DNA from: JANXUR01 sp038229415 | Lineage (GTDB): Bacteria; Acidobacteriota; Terriglobia; Terriglobales; Acidobacteriaceae | DNA: 64,000 bases | Direction of reading: 5' to 3' | Assembly: GCA_038229415.1 (NCBI GenBank) | Contig: JBBROM010000002.1 | Span: 186,001 to 250,000, forward strand | Shown: piece after piece, positions 17,272-25,674 of the stretch | Numbering within the stretch: the stretch's first letter is position 1 | Layout: each line of letters opens with the position of its first letter | Made by a program: the position numbers and the translations under genes | Notes under the pieces: generated by a model | What the model saw: the letters and a program-made list of their open reading frames with translations, nothing else | Told to the model about the DNA's origin: nothing | The model's database searches: none

Positions 17272-18705
17272 ATGGAAACGATCGAACAAGTCGCGAGTTT
17301 TGTGCTGGTCGGCAGCGCCGCAGCTGGACTGCGTCCGCTGGGCGTGCAGCTCGAGGACCGGGACTGTGCCGTCGAATTCTGTCCCGATCTCGCGGATCTG
17401 ATGCGGCGCATTCATCGTGAACCCCAGCCCGATGCCGTCTTTCTGGATTTGCGGGCAGGCGAAGGCGAGGGTCTGGTGAGTCTTAGCCGCCTGCGGCGTC
17501 TGCGGCCCGAGTTGAAAGTTATTGTTCTGGCGTCGGCGTCGGATGTGCGTTCCCTGGTGGAAGCGGTGCGTCTGGGTGCGCAGGATTACGTGCTGACTCC
17601 CGTGGATTCCGCTGATCTCGATCATTTGCTGGATCGGGTTCTCGGTGCCAAGCGGCTGGTTCCGCCCACGCGGCGCGAAGTCGTGGAGAGCGATGCCTCC
17701 CGGGACTTCAGTTTCATTGCTGCCAGTCCTGCCATGCGCAAGGTTCGGATGCAGGCTGTACTGCTGGCCAACGTGGATCTGCCGCTGCTCATTCTAGGCG
17801 AAAGTGGCACGGGCAAAGAGATGACCGCCCGGCTCATCCACCGGCTTTCGGCTCGCGCCCGCTTCCCCTTCAAAAAGTTGAACTGCGCGGCGATTCCGGC
17901 GGAACTGCTGGAAGCGGAACTGTTCGGATATGGCTCCGGAAACAGCGCCAGTTTGGCAGGCAAGCTGCAAATGTGCCTGGGCGGCACCCTTCTGCTCGAT
18001 GAAATTTGTGACCTGCCGCTGCCCTTGCAGGAACGCTTAGTAGATATTCTGAACACAACTGCCCTCGAAACTGCCCACGGCGGGCACGCCGAGGTGCGCC
18101 ACCCGGATGTCCGGATTTTTGCTGCGTGTCAGGGTGGGGTGGAGCAGGCGGTGGCCGACGGGCGGCTTCGCGAAGACCTCTACTACCGATTGAATGCGTT
18201 CACCCTGCACCTGCCCCCATTGCGCGAGCGTCAAGAGGACATGGCGCTGCTCCTGAACAACTTCGTGGAGCGCTTGGCTCCGGTTTTGGGAAAAGGAGTC
18301 AAGCCAGTTCCGGCGTCGGTGGTGGAAGTCTGTCGCAGCCACAACTGGGCAGGTAACCTGCGCGAAATGGAGAGCTTTGTCCGGCGCTATCTGGTTGCAG
18401 GAGAGCCAGTTACAGCCGATTTAACGGCCCGGCAACGGGTCGCGACTCAGCGCGAAAGCGGGGTGCGCCCGGCTCTGCCGGAAGTGCCGGGCAAGTCCGC
18501 GCTGGGATCGTTTTCGTTACGCGGATTCCGCGCCGAAGCCGAGGTAGGAGCCATCTCGCGGGCCCTGCAAACCACCAACTGGAACCGCAAGCAGGCAGCG
18601 CGCCTCCTGAACATCAGCTACCGGGGTCTGCTGTACAAGATGCGGCAGTTCAACATCACCCCTGACGTGATGGGGGTCTCGGAAGCCCCCGGAAGCGGGA
18701 TTTAG
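17272..18705 (+). CDS. Fis-type AAA+ enhancer-binding protein homologue, GAFTGA missing
   Basis: A 477-residue regulator with the architecture of sigma-54 activators: receiver-like domain, AAA+ domain and Fis-type HTH (NRKQAARLLNISYRGLLYKM). Walker A GESGTGKE is at residues 176-183 and Walker B-like GGTLLLDE follows. The L1 loop that should read GAFTGA, the sigma-54 contact, reads GNSASLAG at about 223-230. The receiver keeps Asp in FLDLRAGEG but lacks the N-terminal acidic pair (it reads VLVGSAAAG) and has Thr instead of Lys in YVLTPVD. It may thus regulate without sigma-54. It lies directly before the export genes and two 20-base repeats. Start: ATG 17272 fits the domain edge; ATG 17185 is an alternative. 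Confidence 0.8.
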   Translation: METIEQVASFVLVGSAAAGLRPLGVQLEDRDCAVEFCPDLADLMRRIHREPQPDAVFLDLRAGEGEGLVSLSRLRRLRPELKVIVLASASDVRSLVEAVRLGAQDYVLTPVDSADLDHLLDRVLGAKRLVPPTRREVVESDASRDFSFIAASPAMRKVRMQAVLLANVDLPLLILGESGTGKEMTARLIHRLSARARFPFKKLNCAAIPAELLEAELFGYGSGNSASLAGKLQMCLGGTLLLDEICDLPLPLQERLVDILNTTALETAHGGHAEVRHPDVRIFAACQGGVEQAVADGRLREDLYYRLNAFTLHLPPLRERQEDMALLLNNFVERLAPVLGKGVKPVPASVVEVCRSHNWAGNLREMESFVRRYLVAGEPVTADLTARQRVATQRESGVRPALPEVPGKSALGSFSLRGFRAEAEVGAISRALQTTNWNRKQAARLLNISYRGLLYKMRQFNITPDVMGVSEAPGSGI

Positions 18706-18710
18706 GGGTT

Positions 18711-18750
18711 GTAGCACTAAAGTGACGGAAGTACCACTAAGGTGGCGGAA
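18711..18750. repeat. Two tandem 20-base repeats upstream of the export gene
   Basis: GTAGCACTAAAGTGACGGAA and GTACCACTAAGGTGGCGGAA follow each other with no gap and match at 17 of 20 positions. Each contains CACTAA then GTG or GTGG, a partly inverted CAC-N4-GTG core. A 20-base period puts both on the same DNA face. They start six bases after the enhancer-binding-protein stop and end 83 bases before the export protein start. This is the layout of a regulator binding site, perhaps for the upstream regulator. No sigma-54 -24/-12 promoter was found next to it. Confidence 0.5.
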
Positions 18751-18833
18751 ACAAAAGAATTTACTTGGGTTTAGCACAGGGGAGCGGTAAGATAATAGAG
18801 AATTGTCCCGGCACCCTGTTGGGAGGCATGATC

Positions 18834-19550
18834 GTGGTTTGGAATCAGTTGGGCATGAAAAATCGTTGGGCATTCTTAGTGGTCGCAGCGGCGATGCTGT
18901 GGCTGCCACTGGCGGGGCAGACGCCGCCGCCTGCGGCTGCTACGACTTCGGCGGAAACACGACCCGCCGACGCGTTTCAGGATCGCTATCCGCGGTATCA
19001 CCTTCAGTCGGGCGACGCCTTTGATCTGAAGTTTGAGTTCAGTCCCGAGTTCGATCAGACGGTGACAGTGCAGCCCGATGGCTTTGTGAGTCTGCGTGGC
19101 GTGGGTGATGTACACGTAGCCGAACTGACACAGCCGCAACTCAAAGAAGAGTTGCGCAAGACTTACGGCAAGATTCTTTACGAGCCGACGATTGAAGTCA
19201 TCCTCAAGGATTTTGAAAAGCCCTACTTTGTCGCCGATGGTCAGGTGGCGCGGCCGGGCAAATACGATTTACGGGGAACCACAACTTTGACGCAAGCCAT
19301 CGCCGTAGCGGGCGGCTTCTCCACCGGAGCCAAGAGTTCGCAGGTGATTCTATTCCGCAAACTGGCGGATCGCCCGGGCTGGAGTGAAGCCACCTTGGTG
19401 GACGTGAAAAGAATGCAGGCGCTGCACAATCTGAATGAAGACATTGTGTTGCGTCCCGGCGATATGCTGATTGTGCCCAAGAGCTTTATGGGCAAGATTG
19501 ACCGGTTCCTGCCCACTACCAGTGTGGGAACCTTCTTGCGGCCGTTTTAA
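18834..19550 (+). CDS. Polysaccharide export protein (Wza/OPX family, short)
   Basis: A 238-residue exported protein. After a signal peptide (KNRWAFLVVAAAMLWLPLAG) comes a Poly_export domain (YHLQSGDAFDLKFEFSPEFD, then VQPDGFVSLRGVGDV) and one SLBB-type beta-grasp domain (KPYFVADGQVARPGKYDL), ending with DIVLRPGDMLIVPKS. Compared with E. coli Wza it is short and lacks the C-terminal amphipathic helix, so it belongs to the shorter periplasmic/outer-membrane export proteins. I chose GTG at 18834, which has GGGAGG seven bases before it; ATG 18828 is too close to that site and ATG 18855 is an alternative. It is the first structural gene of the polysaccharide secretion set. Confidence 0.85.
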   Translation: MVWNQLGMKNRWAFLVVAAAMLWLPLAGQTPPPAAATTSAETRPADAFQDRYPRYHLQSGDAFDLKFEFSPEFDQTVTVQPDGFVSLRGVGDVHVAELTQPQLKEELRKTYGKILYEPTIEVILKDFEKPYFVADGQVARPGKYDLRGTTTLTQAIAVAGGFSTGAKSSQVILFRKLADRPGWSEATLVDVKRMQALHNLNEDIVLRPGDMLIVPKSFMGKIDRFLPTTSVGTFLRPF

Positions 19551-19670
19551 GGAAAAGCTGTTTGCAGGCAATCCAAGTGTGCAGGTGCAGTCGTTCTTGT
19601 TTTGAGTTACCAGTTTTAAGTTTGCCGGATGCTGCCCAGAACGAGGAGCAGTCACCGTGCGGAGGAAGCC

Positions 19671-21227
19671 ATGAAGGATCGGCGAGATTTTCAGCCTGAA
19701 GTGAAGCCAGCCGGCGAAGGCCGCCTGGCTCATATGTTCTCTCTTTCGGCCCAGGATTATGTTGAGATGGCACAGCGACACCGCCGTTTGATGGCGCTGT
19801 GTTTCTTCGGCATCATGGCATGCGCCATCCTGGCGACCGTTGCCATTCCGGCCAAGTACAAGTCGGAAGTTCGCTTCCTCCTGCAACGCGACCGCATTGA
19901 CCCGGTTTCCACCGCGTCGGCGTCGGCTCCGGTTATGTTCAAGGACACGATCACCGAAGAGGAGATCAACTCCGAGACTGAACTGATGCTGAGCGACGAT
20001 GTGCTGGCGAAAGTTGTCAGCGACAACGGCTTGCAGAATCAGAAGTCGTTGAGCGCCGCGCTGCTAGGCCGCACGCCGAGTGAGCAGGAGCGCATCGCCA
20101 AGGCAGTGAAACGCCTGCGCAGCGACCTGAACGTGGCAGCCATCAAGAAGACCAACCTCTTCTCGGTGGGTTACAGCTCGAAGGATCCGCAGGAAGCGCA
20201 GAAGGTGCTGTTGTCGCTGAAGCAAGCTTATCTGGACAAGCATATTGCAGTGCATCGCCCGGTGGGCGAGTCGGCTTTCTTCAAGGAGCAGGCCGATCAA
20301 TACAAGGCCAAGCTCGATGGCTTGGAGAAGCAGCAGAAAGATTTTTCGGCCAGCGTGGATGGGGTTTCGCCGATGATGGCGCGCGACCTGAGCATGCAAA
20401 AGCTGGGCGACTTCCAGAGCAGCCTAGAAACCACCCGCGCCTCCATCAAGGAAGCGCAGCAGCGCATTGCCGACCTCGACCGCCAGTCGGCTTCGACTCC
20501 GGCGCGTTTAACGACCAGCGAGAAGAAGGGCCAGAACGCCGTCCTGCTGGAGCAGTTGAAGAGCACGCTGCTGACTCTGGAACTCAAGCGCACCGAACTG
20601 CTGACCAAGTACCAGCCGGATTACCGTCCTGTAAAGGAAGTGGAGCAGCAGATCGCGGCTACGCGCAACAAGATCGAGCAGGAAGAGAAGGTTCGGGTCA
20701 CGGAAAGCACGACCGACCAGAGCCCGACCTTTGCCTGGATTGACTCCGAGCGCGCCAAGACCAAGGCTGATCTCGAAGGCCTGAAGGCTCGTCAAACCGC
20801 GTTGCAAGGCGTGGTTGGCAGGTACGCGGCGGATACGCGCAAGCTCGACGCTAAGGGTATTGATCAGCAGGATCTGGCTCGTCAGGTGAAAGAGACCGAG
20901 AGCAACTACCTGCTGTACCAGACCAAGTATGAAGAGTCCCGCATCGGTGATGCCATGGATCAGACCAAGTTGCTCAACGTAATTACTGCGAACGAGCCTG
21001 GTCTGCCGACTTTGCCGGTGGTGCCTCCGTTCCTGTTCCTGATTGCCGGTTTGGCGATGGCGCTTGCGCTGTCCTTAGCCGCTGGCCTGACGGCGGAATA
21101 CTTTGATCCTTCGTTCCAGACTCCGGCGCAGGTGGCCGCGGAACTCAGCGTACCCGTGCTGGCAGCGATGCCAATGCGTGCGGATTTCGAGGTGATTGAC
21201 CGGAAGCGGCCTGCCGCGATCCGGTAA
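19671..21227 (+). CDS. Wzz/GumC-type chain-length determinant
   Basis: A 518-residue inner-membrane protein that would control polysaccharide chain length and connect to the export channel. The Wzz domain begins DYVEMAQRHRRLMALCFFGI with the first membrane helix; a long coiled-coil periplasmic region (about residues 200-420, rich in Gln, Glu, Lys) follows; the GNVR-like part and second helix (PPFLFLIAGLAMALALSLAAG) close the protein. No kinase domain is fused; a separate tyrosine-kinase homologue lies two genes downstream. The start ATG 19671 has GGAGG five bases upstream. Confidence 0.88.
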   Translation: MKDRRDFQPEVKPAGEGRLAHMFSLSAQDYVEMAQRHRRLMALCFFGIMACAILATVAIPAKYKSEVRFLLQRDRIDPVSTASASAPVMFKDTITEEEINSETELMLSDDVLAKVVSDNGLQNQKSLSAALLGRTPSEQERIAKAVKRLRSDLNVAAIKKTNLFSVGYSSKDPQEAQKVLLSLKQAYLDKHIAVHRPVGESAFFKEQADQYKAKLDGLEKQQKDFSASVDGVSPMMARDLSMQKLGDFQSSLETTRASIKEAQQRIADLDRQSASTPARLTTSEKKGQNAVLLEQLKSTLLTLELKRTELLTKYQPDYRPVKEVEQQIAATRNKIEQEEKVRVTESTTDQSPTFAWIDSERAKTKADLEGLKARQTALQGVVGRYAADTRKLDAKGIDQQDLARQVKETESNYLLYQTKYEESRIGDAMDQTKLLNVITANEPGLPTLPVVPPFLFLIAGLAMALALSLAAGLTAEYFDPSFQTPAQVAAELSVPVLAAMPMRADFEVIDRKRPAAIR

Positions 21228-21242
21228 CGGAGACTCTCAAGG

Positions 21243-22352
21243 ATGTTCCTCAAGTATTACGGGTTACGCGAACAGCCTTTCGGGGTAACGCCCGATCCGC
21301 GTTACTTATATCTAGGGGCGGGCCATCGGGAAGCGATGGCCTCGCTCTTCTACGGCATCGAGTCCAACCGGGGGTTTCTGGCGCTCATCGCCAAGCCCGG
21401 CATGGGCAAGACGACCCTGCTATTCAATCTGCTGGAGCGCTTCCGGCACACCGCGCGCACCGCTTTCGTGTTTCAGACGCAGTGCGACTCGCGCGAGTTT
21501 CTCCGCTTCCTTTTATTTGAGCTAGGCAGTGATTCGCGGGACACCGACTTTGTGCACATGCACGAAGAGTTCAACCGCATGTTGCTGCAAGAGGCCCGCG
21601 CTGGGCGACGCTTTATCGTGGTGGTGGATGAAGCGCAAAACCTCGATTCATCCGTTCTTGAAACTGTGCGCCTGCTTTCCGACTTTGAGACGCCACGTTC
21701 CAAGCTGATGCAGATTGTGCTGGCCGGTCAGCCGCAGTTGGCTGACAAACTCGCCAGTCCTGCGCTGTCGCAGTTGCGGCAACGCATCTCCACCGTCAGC
21801 GGACTGAATCCACTGAACCCGCGTGAGGTCAGCGACTTGATTGACCATCGCCTGCGCGTGGCGGGTTACACCGGGCCGTCGTTGTTCACGCCGGGCGCGC
21901 GCGAACTGATCGCCGAGTTGAGTGAAGGTATTCCCCGCAACATCAACAATTACTGCTTCGCGGCACTGTCGCTGGGTTGTGCGCTGCGCCAGAAGACGCT
22001 GGGTTCCGACATTGTGCGGGAAGTGGCGAATGATTTCGACTGGAGCCACCTGACCACGCAGACCAGCAACCAGAACCGGGGAGCGGCGCGACTGGAGTCC
22101 ATGCGCGCAGCGGAGCTGGCGGTTTCGGACTTGAATCCGGAAACTGTACGGCCAGCCGAGCTCGATCCGGCGGAGATGTTGCGAGCCCGGCACGGTTTTG
22201 GTGCGGGTGCGCCACGGCATCTGCACGAGACTGAGATTCCAGCCGAGATTTCTGCCAGCGAAGCGCAAGCCTATGTGCGCAGTGTGGCCGAGCAGTTGCG
22301 GAATTTGCAAAGCGCTGTCAACGAGGCACTCGCCTCGAATCCCACCAAATAA
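21243..22352 (+). CDS. ExeA-like AAA ATPase of polysaccharide/exosortase loci
   Basis: A 369-residue ATPase. It begins FLKYYGLREQPFGVTPDPRY, the standard start of ExeA/GspA-like ATPases, with Walker A in KPGMGKTTLL and Walker B in FIVVVDEAQNL, followed by LRQRI and PREV motifs. This is the type called putative secretion ATPase in PEP-CTERM/exosortase loci (TIGR03015-like). No exosortase is present here. The last 90 residues are a low-complexity, probably disordered tail. It starts 15 bases after the chain-length gene, in the same operon. Role in assembly or export is inferred from context. Confidence 0.85.
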   Translation: MFLKYYGLREQPFGVTPDPRYLYLGAGHREAMASLFYGIESNRGFLALIAKPGMGKTTLLFNLLERFRHTARTAFVFQTQCDSREFLRFLLFELGSDSRDTDFVHMHEEFNRMLLQEARAGRRFIVVVDEAQNLDSSVLETVRLLSDFETPRSKLMQIVLAGQPQLADKLASPALSQLRQRISTVSGLNPLNPREVSDLIDHRLRVAGYTGPSLFTPGARELIAELSEGIPRNINNYCFAALSLGCALRQKTLGSDIVREVANDFDWSHLTTQTSNQNRGAARLESMRAAELAVSDLNPETVRPAELDPAEMLRARHGFGAGAPRHLHETEIPAEISASEAQAYVRSVAEQLRNLQSAVNEALASNPTK

Positions 22353-22404
22353 CAACTTCTAACACTGCTACACGCCGCGTGGTCAGGCAGGGAGAATCCA
22401 GAAA

Positions 22405-23214
22405 ATGAGCCGGAATTTTGAATTGTTGCAGCGGCTGGGCATGGAGCAGGGAATATTTGCCCAACAGGCCGCGACTGCCGCGCCGGGAGTCGAGCCACGG
22501 ATCGAGACAGAGGAAGACCTGCCGATCGCAGTAGTGGACTATGTGACTCCGGGGACGGAGACCGAACTGGAACCCGCACCGGAACTCGACCTGCCCGGCG
22601 AGGAGCGCGAGGAGATTGCCCGTCTGGTGAATAAGCTGTTCCTGATTCCAGCGACCGCGATGGCACGGGTGGTGGCAATGGCGGGCATTGAGTCGGGCGA
22701 CGGCTGTACCTGGATGACTGGCTATGTAGCCAAATTCCTGGCCGCGCATGTGACCCGTCCAGTGTGTGTGATTGATGCGAATCTGCAAAATCCCAGTCTG
22801 CACAAGTGCTTTGGAGTGGAACCCGGCGAAGGTTTGAGCGACGCCTTGCAAAGTTTTGAGCCGATTCGCCGCTTTGGGCAGCAGGTGTGGTGCAAGAATC
22901 TGTTCTTTATCTCCGCCGGGCCGGAAATCTCCAATTGGCAGGCGCTGTTGGCATCGGACCGGATGCGTTCCCGGCTTGCCGAACTGCGGTCGGAATTTGA
23001 ATATGTGATCTTTGATGTGCCCGCGCTGAGCGATAGCAATGCGGGAGTGTCTCTTGGATCCGCGGTGGATGGGGTGGTCATGGTGCTGCGCGCCAATAGC
23101 ACGCGCCGCGAACTGGCCCGAAAGGCTGTGGACGATCTTGGCGAGTCGCATGTGCAAATTCTGGGTGCAGTGCTGAACCAGCACGAAGCCGAGGCTGTGC
23201 TCAGCCGCAGTTAG
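22405..23214 (+). CDS. CpsD/CapB-like tyrosine-kinase homologue with degenerate P-loop
   Basis: A 269-residue homologue of bacterial tyrosine kinases that regulate polysaccharide polymerisation. Order: variable N-terminus (1-70), P-loop region AGIESGDGCTW (93-103), Walker A-prime-like VCVIDANLQNPSLH, Walker B-like VIFDVPAL. The Walker A Lys is Cys101, and the second Asp of Walker A-prime is Asn. The C-terminus (EAEAVLSRS) lacks the Tyr cluster that is autophosphorylated in true kinases. I therefore expect a non-kinase, possibly nucleotide-binding or scaffolding partner of the chain-length protein. I recall similar GDGCSW-type P-loops in other acidobacterial polysaccharide loci; that should be checked. 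Confidence 0.8.
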   Translation: MSRNFELLQRLGMEQGIFAQQAATAAPGVEPRIETEEDLPIAVVDYVTPGTETELEPAPELDLPGEEREEIARLVNKLFLIPATAMARVVAMAGIESGDGCTWMTGYVAKFLAAHVTRPVCVIDANLQNPSLHKCFGVEPGEGLSDALQSFEPIRRFGQQVWCKNLFFISAGPEISNWQALLASDRMRSRLAELRSEFEYVIFDVPALSDSNAGVSLGSAVDGVVMVLRANSTRRELARKAVDDLGESHVQILGAVLNQHEAEAVLSRS

Positions 23215-23445
23215 ACGCGGACGCGCGTATGCTCACTGCGCGTGGCAATGCCAGTAGCAAGTTGTTTTTTTCACGGATTGTTGTTTGTAGTTGATTGTTT
23301 TCGGACTATAGTTCTGTGTTCTGTCCTTTTCTCTCTCTCAGTATCCATCCTTCTTCCATCCTGGATGGTGTTTGCTTCCCGGCTCGGGAAGCTGGTAATA
23401 CCGGTTTCCATCACGCCCTCCCAGTAAGGGCGGCAAAGGGTTCCC
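23215..23445 (+). promoter_or_regulatory. T-rich spacer with hairpins before the sugar transferase
   Basis: A 230-base gap in an otherwise tight gene run. It is T-rich and strand-asymmetric, and contains GCTTCCCG-GCT-CGGGAAGC (23374-23392, eight pairs) and CCATC-CT-GGATGG-like dyads. It may hold an internal promoter or an attenuator that the NusG-like factor overcomes. No T run follows the stem, so it is not a standard terminator. Confidence 0.35.
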
Positions 23446-24888
23446 ATGAGTGCCATTCGTCGAAGTCTGCTGCTTAATGCGTTTAAACTGTTCGATCAGT
23501 GCCTGATGGCGGTGGCGTTTGCTATCGCATCCTTGGCAGTGTTCCGGGAGACAGCGAGTGCGCCCACATTCGCCGAGTTCCTGGAAATGCGGGTGAGCAT
23601 GCTGAATGTAATTCTGTTTGGCGCGCTACTGTTGATGTGGCACCTGACGTTGCGGGGCTTTGGGCTGTACACCTCCCGCCGCATGTCCGACCGTCTGGCC
23701 GAAACCCGCGATGTGCTGCTCTCGGTGCTGGCGTTTCTGGTGATACTGGCCGGATGCGGGGCATTCCTGCATCTGCGGGTGGTGGACGAACGTTTTCTGC
23801 TGGTATTTGGACTGGCCCTGGCCGTTCTCTGTGTCGCCTCGCGCATGTTGCTACGGGTGTTTTTGGGTTGGGTGCGGCGGCATGGCCGCAACCTGCGGCA
23901 TCTGGTGATCGCGGGCACCAACAACCGCGCGCTGGAGTTTGCCCGCAAGGTGAGCGAGCGCCAGGAACTTGGCTATCGGTTTGAGGGTTTCATAGATGTA
24001 CCGTGGGCGGGCATCTCGGAAGTGGAAAATGCGGGCTACAAAGTGCTTTGCGACTTTGACGGCCTGCGCAACTACCTCCGGCAGCATGTGGTGGATGAGA
24101 TTGTCATCGGTCTGCCGCTGCGCTCGTTGCATGAGGAAGCATCCGCCATCGCAATCGCTTGCGAAGAGCAGGGAATCACCTTCCGCTTCCTTTCCAACAT
24201 CTTTACCAGCACCCTCTCGCAGTCTTCCACCGAGGAACTCGAGGGCGACCACTTTATCAGTCATCACACCGGAAATATTCGGGGCTGGCAGGCGGTGATC
24301 AAACGTGGGTTCGACATCGTGGTATCGGCCATTCTGCTGGTGCTGCTGTCTCCGCTCATTGTGCTCACTGCGCTCGCCATCAAACTGACTTCGCCGGGGC
24401 CAGTGTTCTTTGGGCAAGTCCGCGTCGGCCTGAGCAAGCGCCGTTTTCACATGCACAAGTTCCGCAGTATGTATCCCGACGCCGAAGCCAAGCTCAAGGA
24501 ACTGGAGCATCTGAACGAAACCGCTGGGCCCACCTTCAAGATCACCAACGATCCGCGCATCACGCCGATTGGCCGCTGGATTCGCAAGTTGAGCATTGAC
24601 GAGTTGCCGCAGTTATTCAACGTGCTCAAGGGCGATATGAGCCTGGTTGGCCCGCGTCCGCTGCCGGTGCGCGACTACGAAGGCTTTAACGAAGATTGGC
24701 AGCGTCGCCGCTTCAGCGTGCGTCCGGGGATTACCTGCATCTGGCAAGTCGCCGGACGCAGTTCGATCACCTTTGACCGCTGGATGCAACTCGATCTGGA
24801 ATACATTGACAAGTGGTCGCTGATGCTCGATCTGGAGATTCTGCTCAAGACGATTCCGGCGGTGTTGCGGGGTACCGGAGCCGCATGA
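23446..24888 (+). CDS. Undecaprenyl-phosphate sugar phosphotransferase (WbaP/WcaJ type)
   Basis: A 480-residue initiating enzyme that would move a sugar-1-phosphate from UDP-sugar to undecaprenyl phosphate at the inner membrane. Residues 1-150 contain four membrane helices, 150-270 a CoA_binding_3-like cytoplasmic domain (HLVIAGTNNRALEFARKV), and 280-480 the catalytic Bac_transf domain: KRGFDIVVSAILLVLLSPLI, GPVFFGQVRVG, HKFRSMY, DELPQLFNVLKGDMSLVGPR and RPGITCIWQVAGR. All usual motifs are present. ATG has AAGGG five bases upstream. It overlaps the acetyltransferase start through an ATGA. Sugar specificity (glucose or galactose) cannot be read. Confidence 0.92.
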   Translation: MSAIRRSLLLNAFKLFDQCLMAVAFAIASLAVFRETASAPTFAEFLEMRVSMLNVILFGALLLMWHLTLRGFGLYTSRRMSDRLAETRDVLLSVLAFLVILAGCGAFLHLRVVDERFLLVFGLALAVLCVASRMLLRVFLGWVRRHGRNLRHLVIAGTNNRALEFARKVSERQELGYRFEGFIDVPWAGISEVENAGYKVLCDFDGLRNYLRQHVVDEIVIGLPLRSLHEEASAIAIACEEQGITFRFLSNIFTSTLSQSSTEELEGDHFISHHTGNIRGWQAVIKRGFDIVVSAILLVLLSPLIVLTALAIKLTSPGPVFFGQVRVGLSKRRFHMHKFRSMYPDAEAKLKELEHLNETAGPTFKITNDPRITPIGRWIRKLSIDELPQLFNVLKGDMSLVGPRPLPVRDYEGFNEDWQRRRFSVRPGITCIWQVAGRSSITFDRWMQLDLEYIDKWSLMLDLEILLKTIPAVLRGTGAA

Positions 24889-25535
24889 GCGCTGCCTCTT
24901 CGGAAGTTGCTGGCGAAGCCCAGTCTATCGCGCCCGCGCCCAGGCGCACCGTCTGGACTGACATTCGCCAAGACGTGCGTCGTGCCGCATGGGAGCGGAT
25001 GCCCGGTAACAAGGGCGAACCCACTACGGGTCAAATGATCGGTGCCTTTCTTCGGCCCACTACGCTGGTCGTCGTCGCCTATCGCTGGAATCGCGCAGTG
25101 CGCGGCATGAAGATTCCAGTAATCAAGCAACTGTTGGCGATTCCCATCACTATTTTTGATCGCGTGCTCGCCGCGTTCACGGGCGTCACCATCATGCCGC
25201 AGGCGGACATTGGGCCTGGGTTTCTGATTCACACTCCGTACGCCATTAACATTGGCGGCACCAAGATTGGCGAAAACTGCACGGTCGCTTCGGGTGTGGT
25301 GATTGGTGCGGGATCCTATGGCGTGGGTGACAATGTTTACTTCGGCGCGGGCGCCAAGCTCATCGGCGACGCCAAGATCGGCAACAACGTCGTCATTGTG
25401 GCGAATTCGCTGGTGCTGACCGACGTGAAGGATAACCTGACCGTCGTCGGTGTGCCCGCGCGCATCAAGTTGCGCGGAGGCCGTCCGCAGCGCTTTCCCA
25501 GCGGTGCCAATGCACCGAAGCCCGCAGGCAAATAG
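24885..25535 (+). CDS. Serine-acetyltransferase-like hexapeptide-repeat acyltransferase
   Basis: A 216-residue left-handed beta-helix acyltransferase. Residues 65-120 form the helical N-terminal part; then hexapeptide turns follow (ADIGPGFLIHTPYAINIGG, TKIGENCTVASGVVIG, VYFGAGAKLIGDAKIGNNVV), ending GVPARIKLRGG, as in CysE-type enzymes. The catalytic His of that family fits LIHTPYAI. The ATGA overlap with the sugar transferase gene shows translational coupling. In a polysaccharide locus it more likely acetylates a sugar or lipid-linked intermediate than serine; this is inferred from context. The first 40 residues are Pro/Ala-rich and without homology that I recognise. Confidence 0.82.
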   Translation: MSAASSEVAGEAQSIAPAPRRTVWTDIRQDVRRAAWERMPGNKGEPTTGQMIGAFLRPTTLVVVAYRWNRAVRGMKIPVIKQLLAIPITIFDRVLAAFTGVTIMPQADIGPGFLIHTPYAINIGGTKIGENCTVASGVVIGAGSYGVGDNVYFGAGAKLIGDAKIGNNVVIVANSLVLTDVKDNLTVVGVPARIKLRGGRPQRFPSGANAPKPAGK

Positions 25536-25674
25536 CCGCAGAGATTTTTCCCGACACTGAAGTGATCTTCGTAGCCTTGTAAGAGCGGGCAGCGGCACGT
25601 CGGATAATCATCCTAAGAGGCGATTCGCGGCATCATCACATTTTTTCAAACGATATAGATAGGGAGAGAGCATC

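Noticed and set aside
18751..18833. Possible sigma-54 promoter before the export gene
   Set aside because: I looked for TGGCAC-N5-TTGC; only weak partial matches (for example around GGCACCCTGTTGGG) with wrong spacing were found.
21243..25535. An exosortase/PEP-CTERM system
   Set aside because: The ATPase resembles the type seen in such loci, but no exosortase gene or PEP-CTERM tail was seen anywhere in the window.
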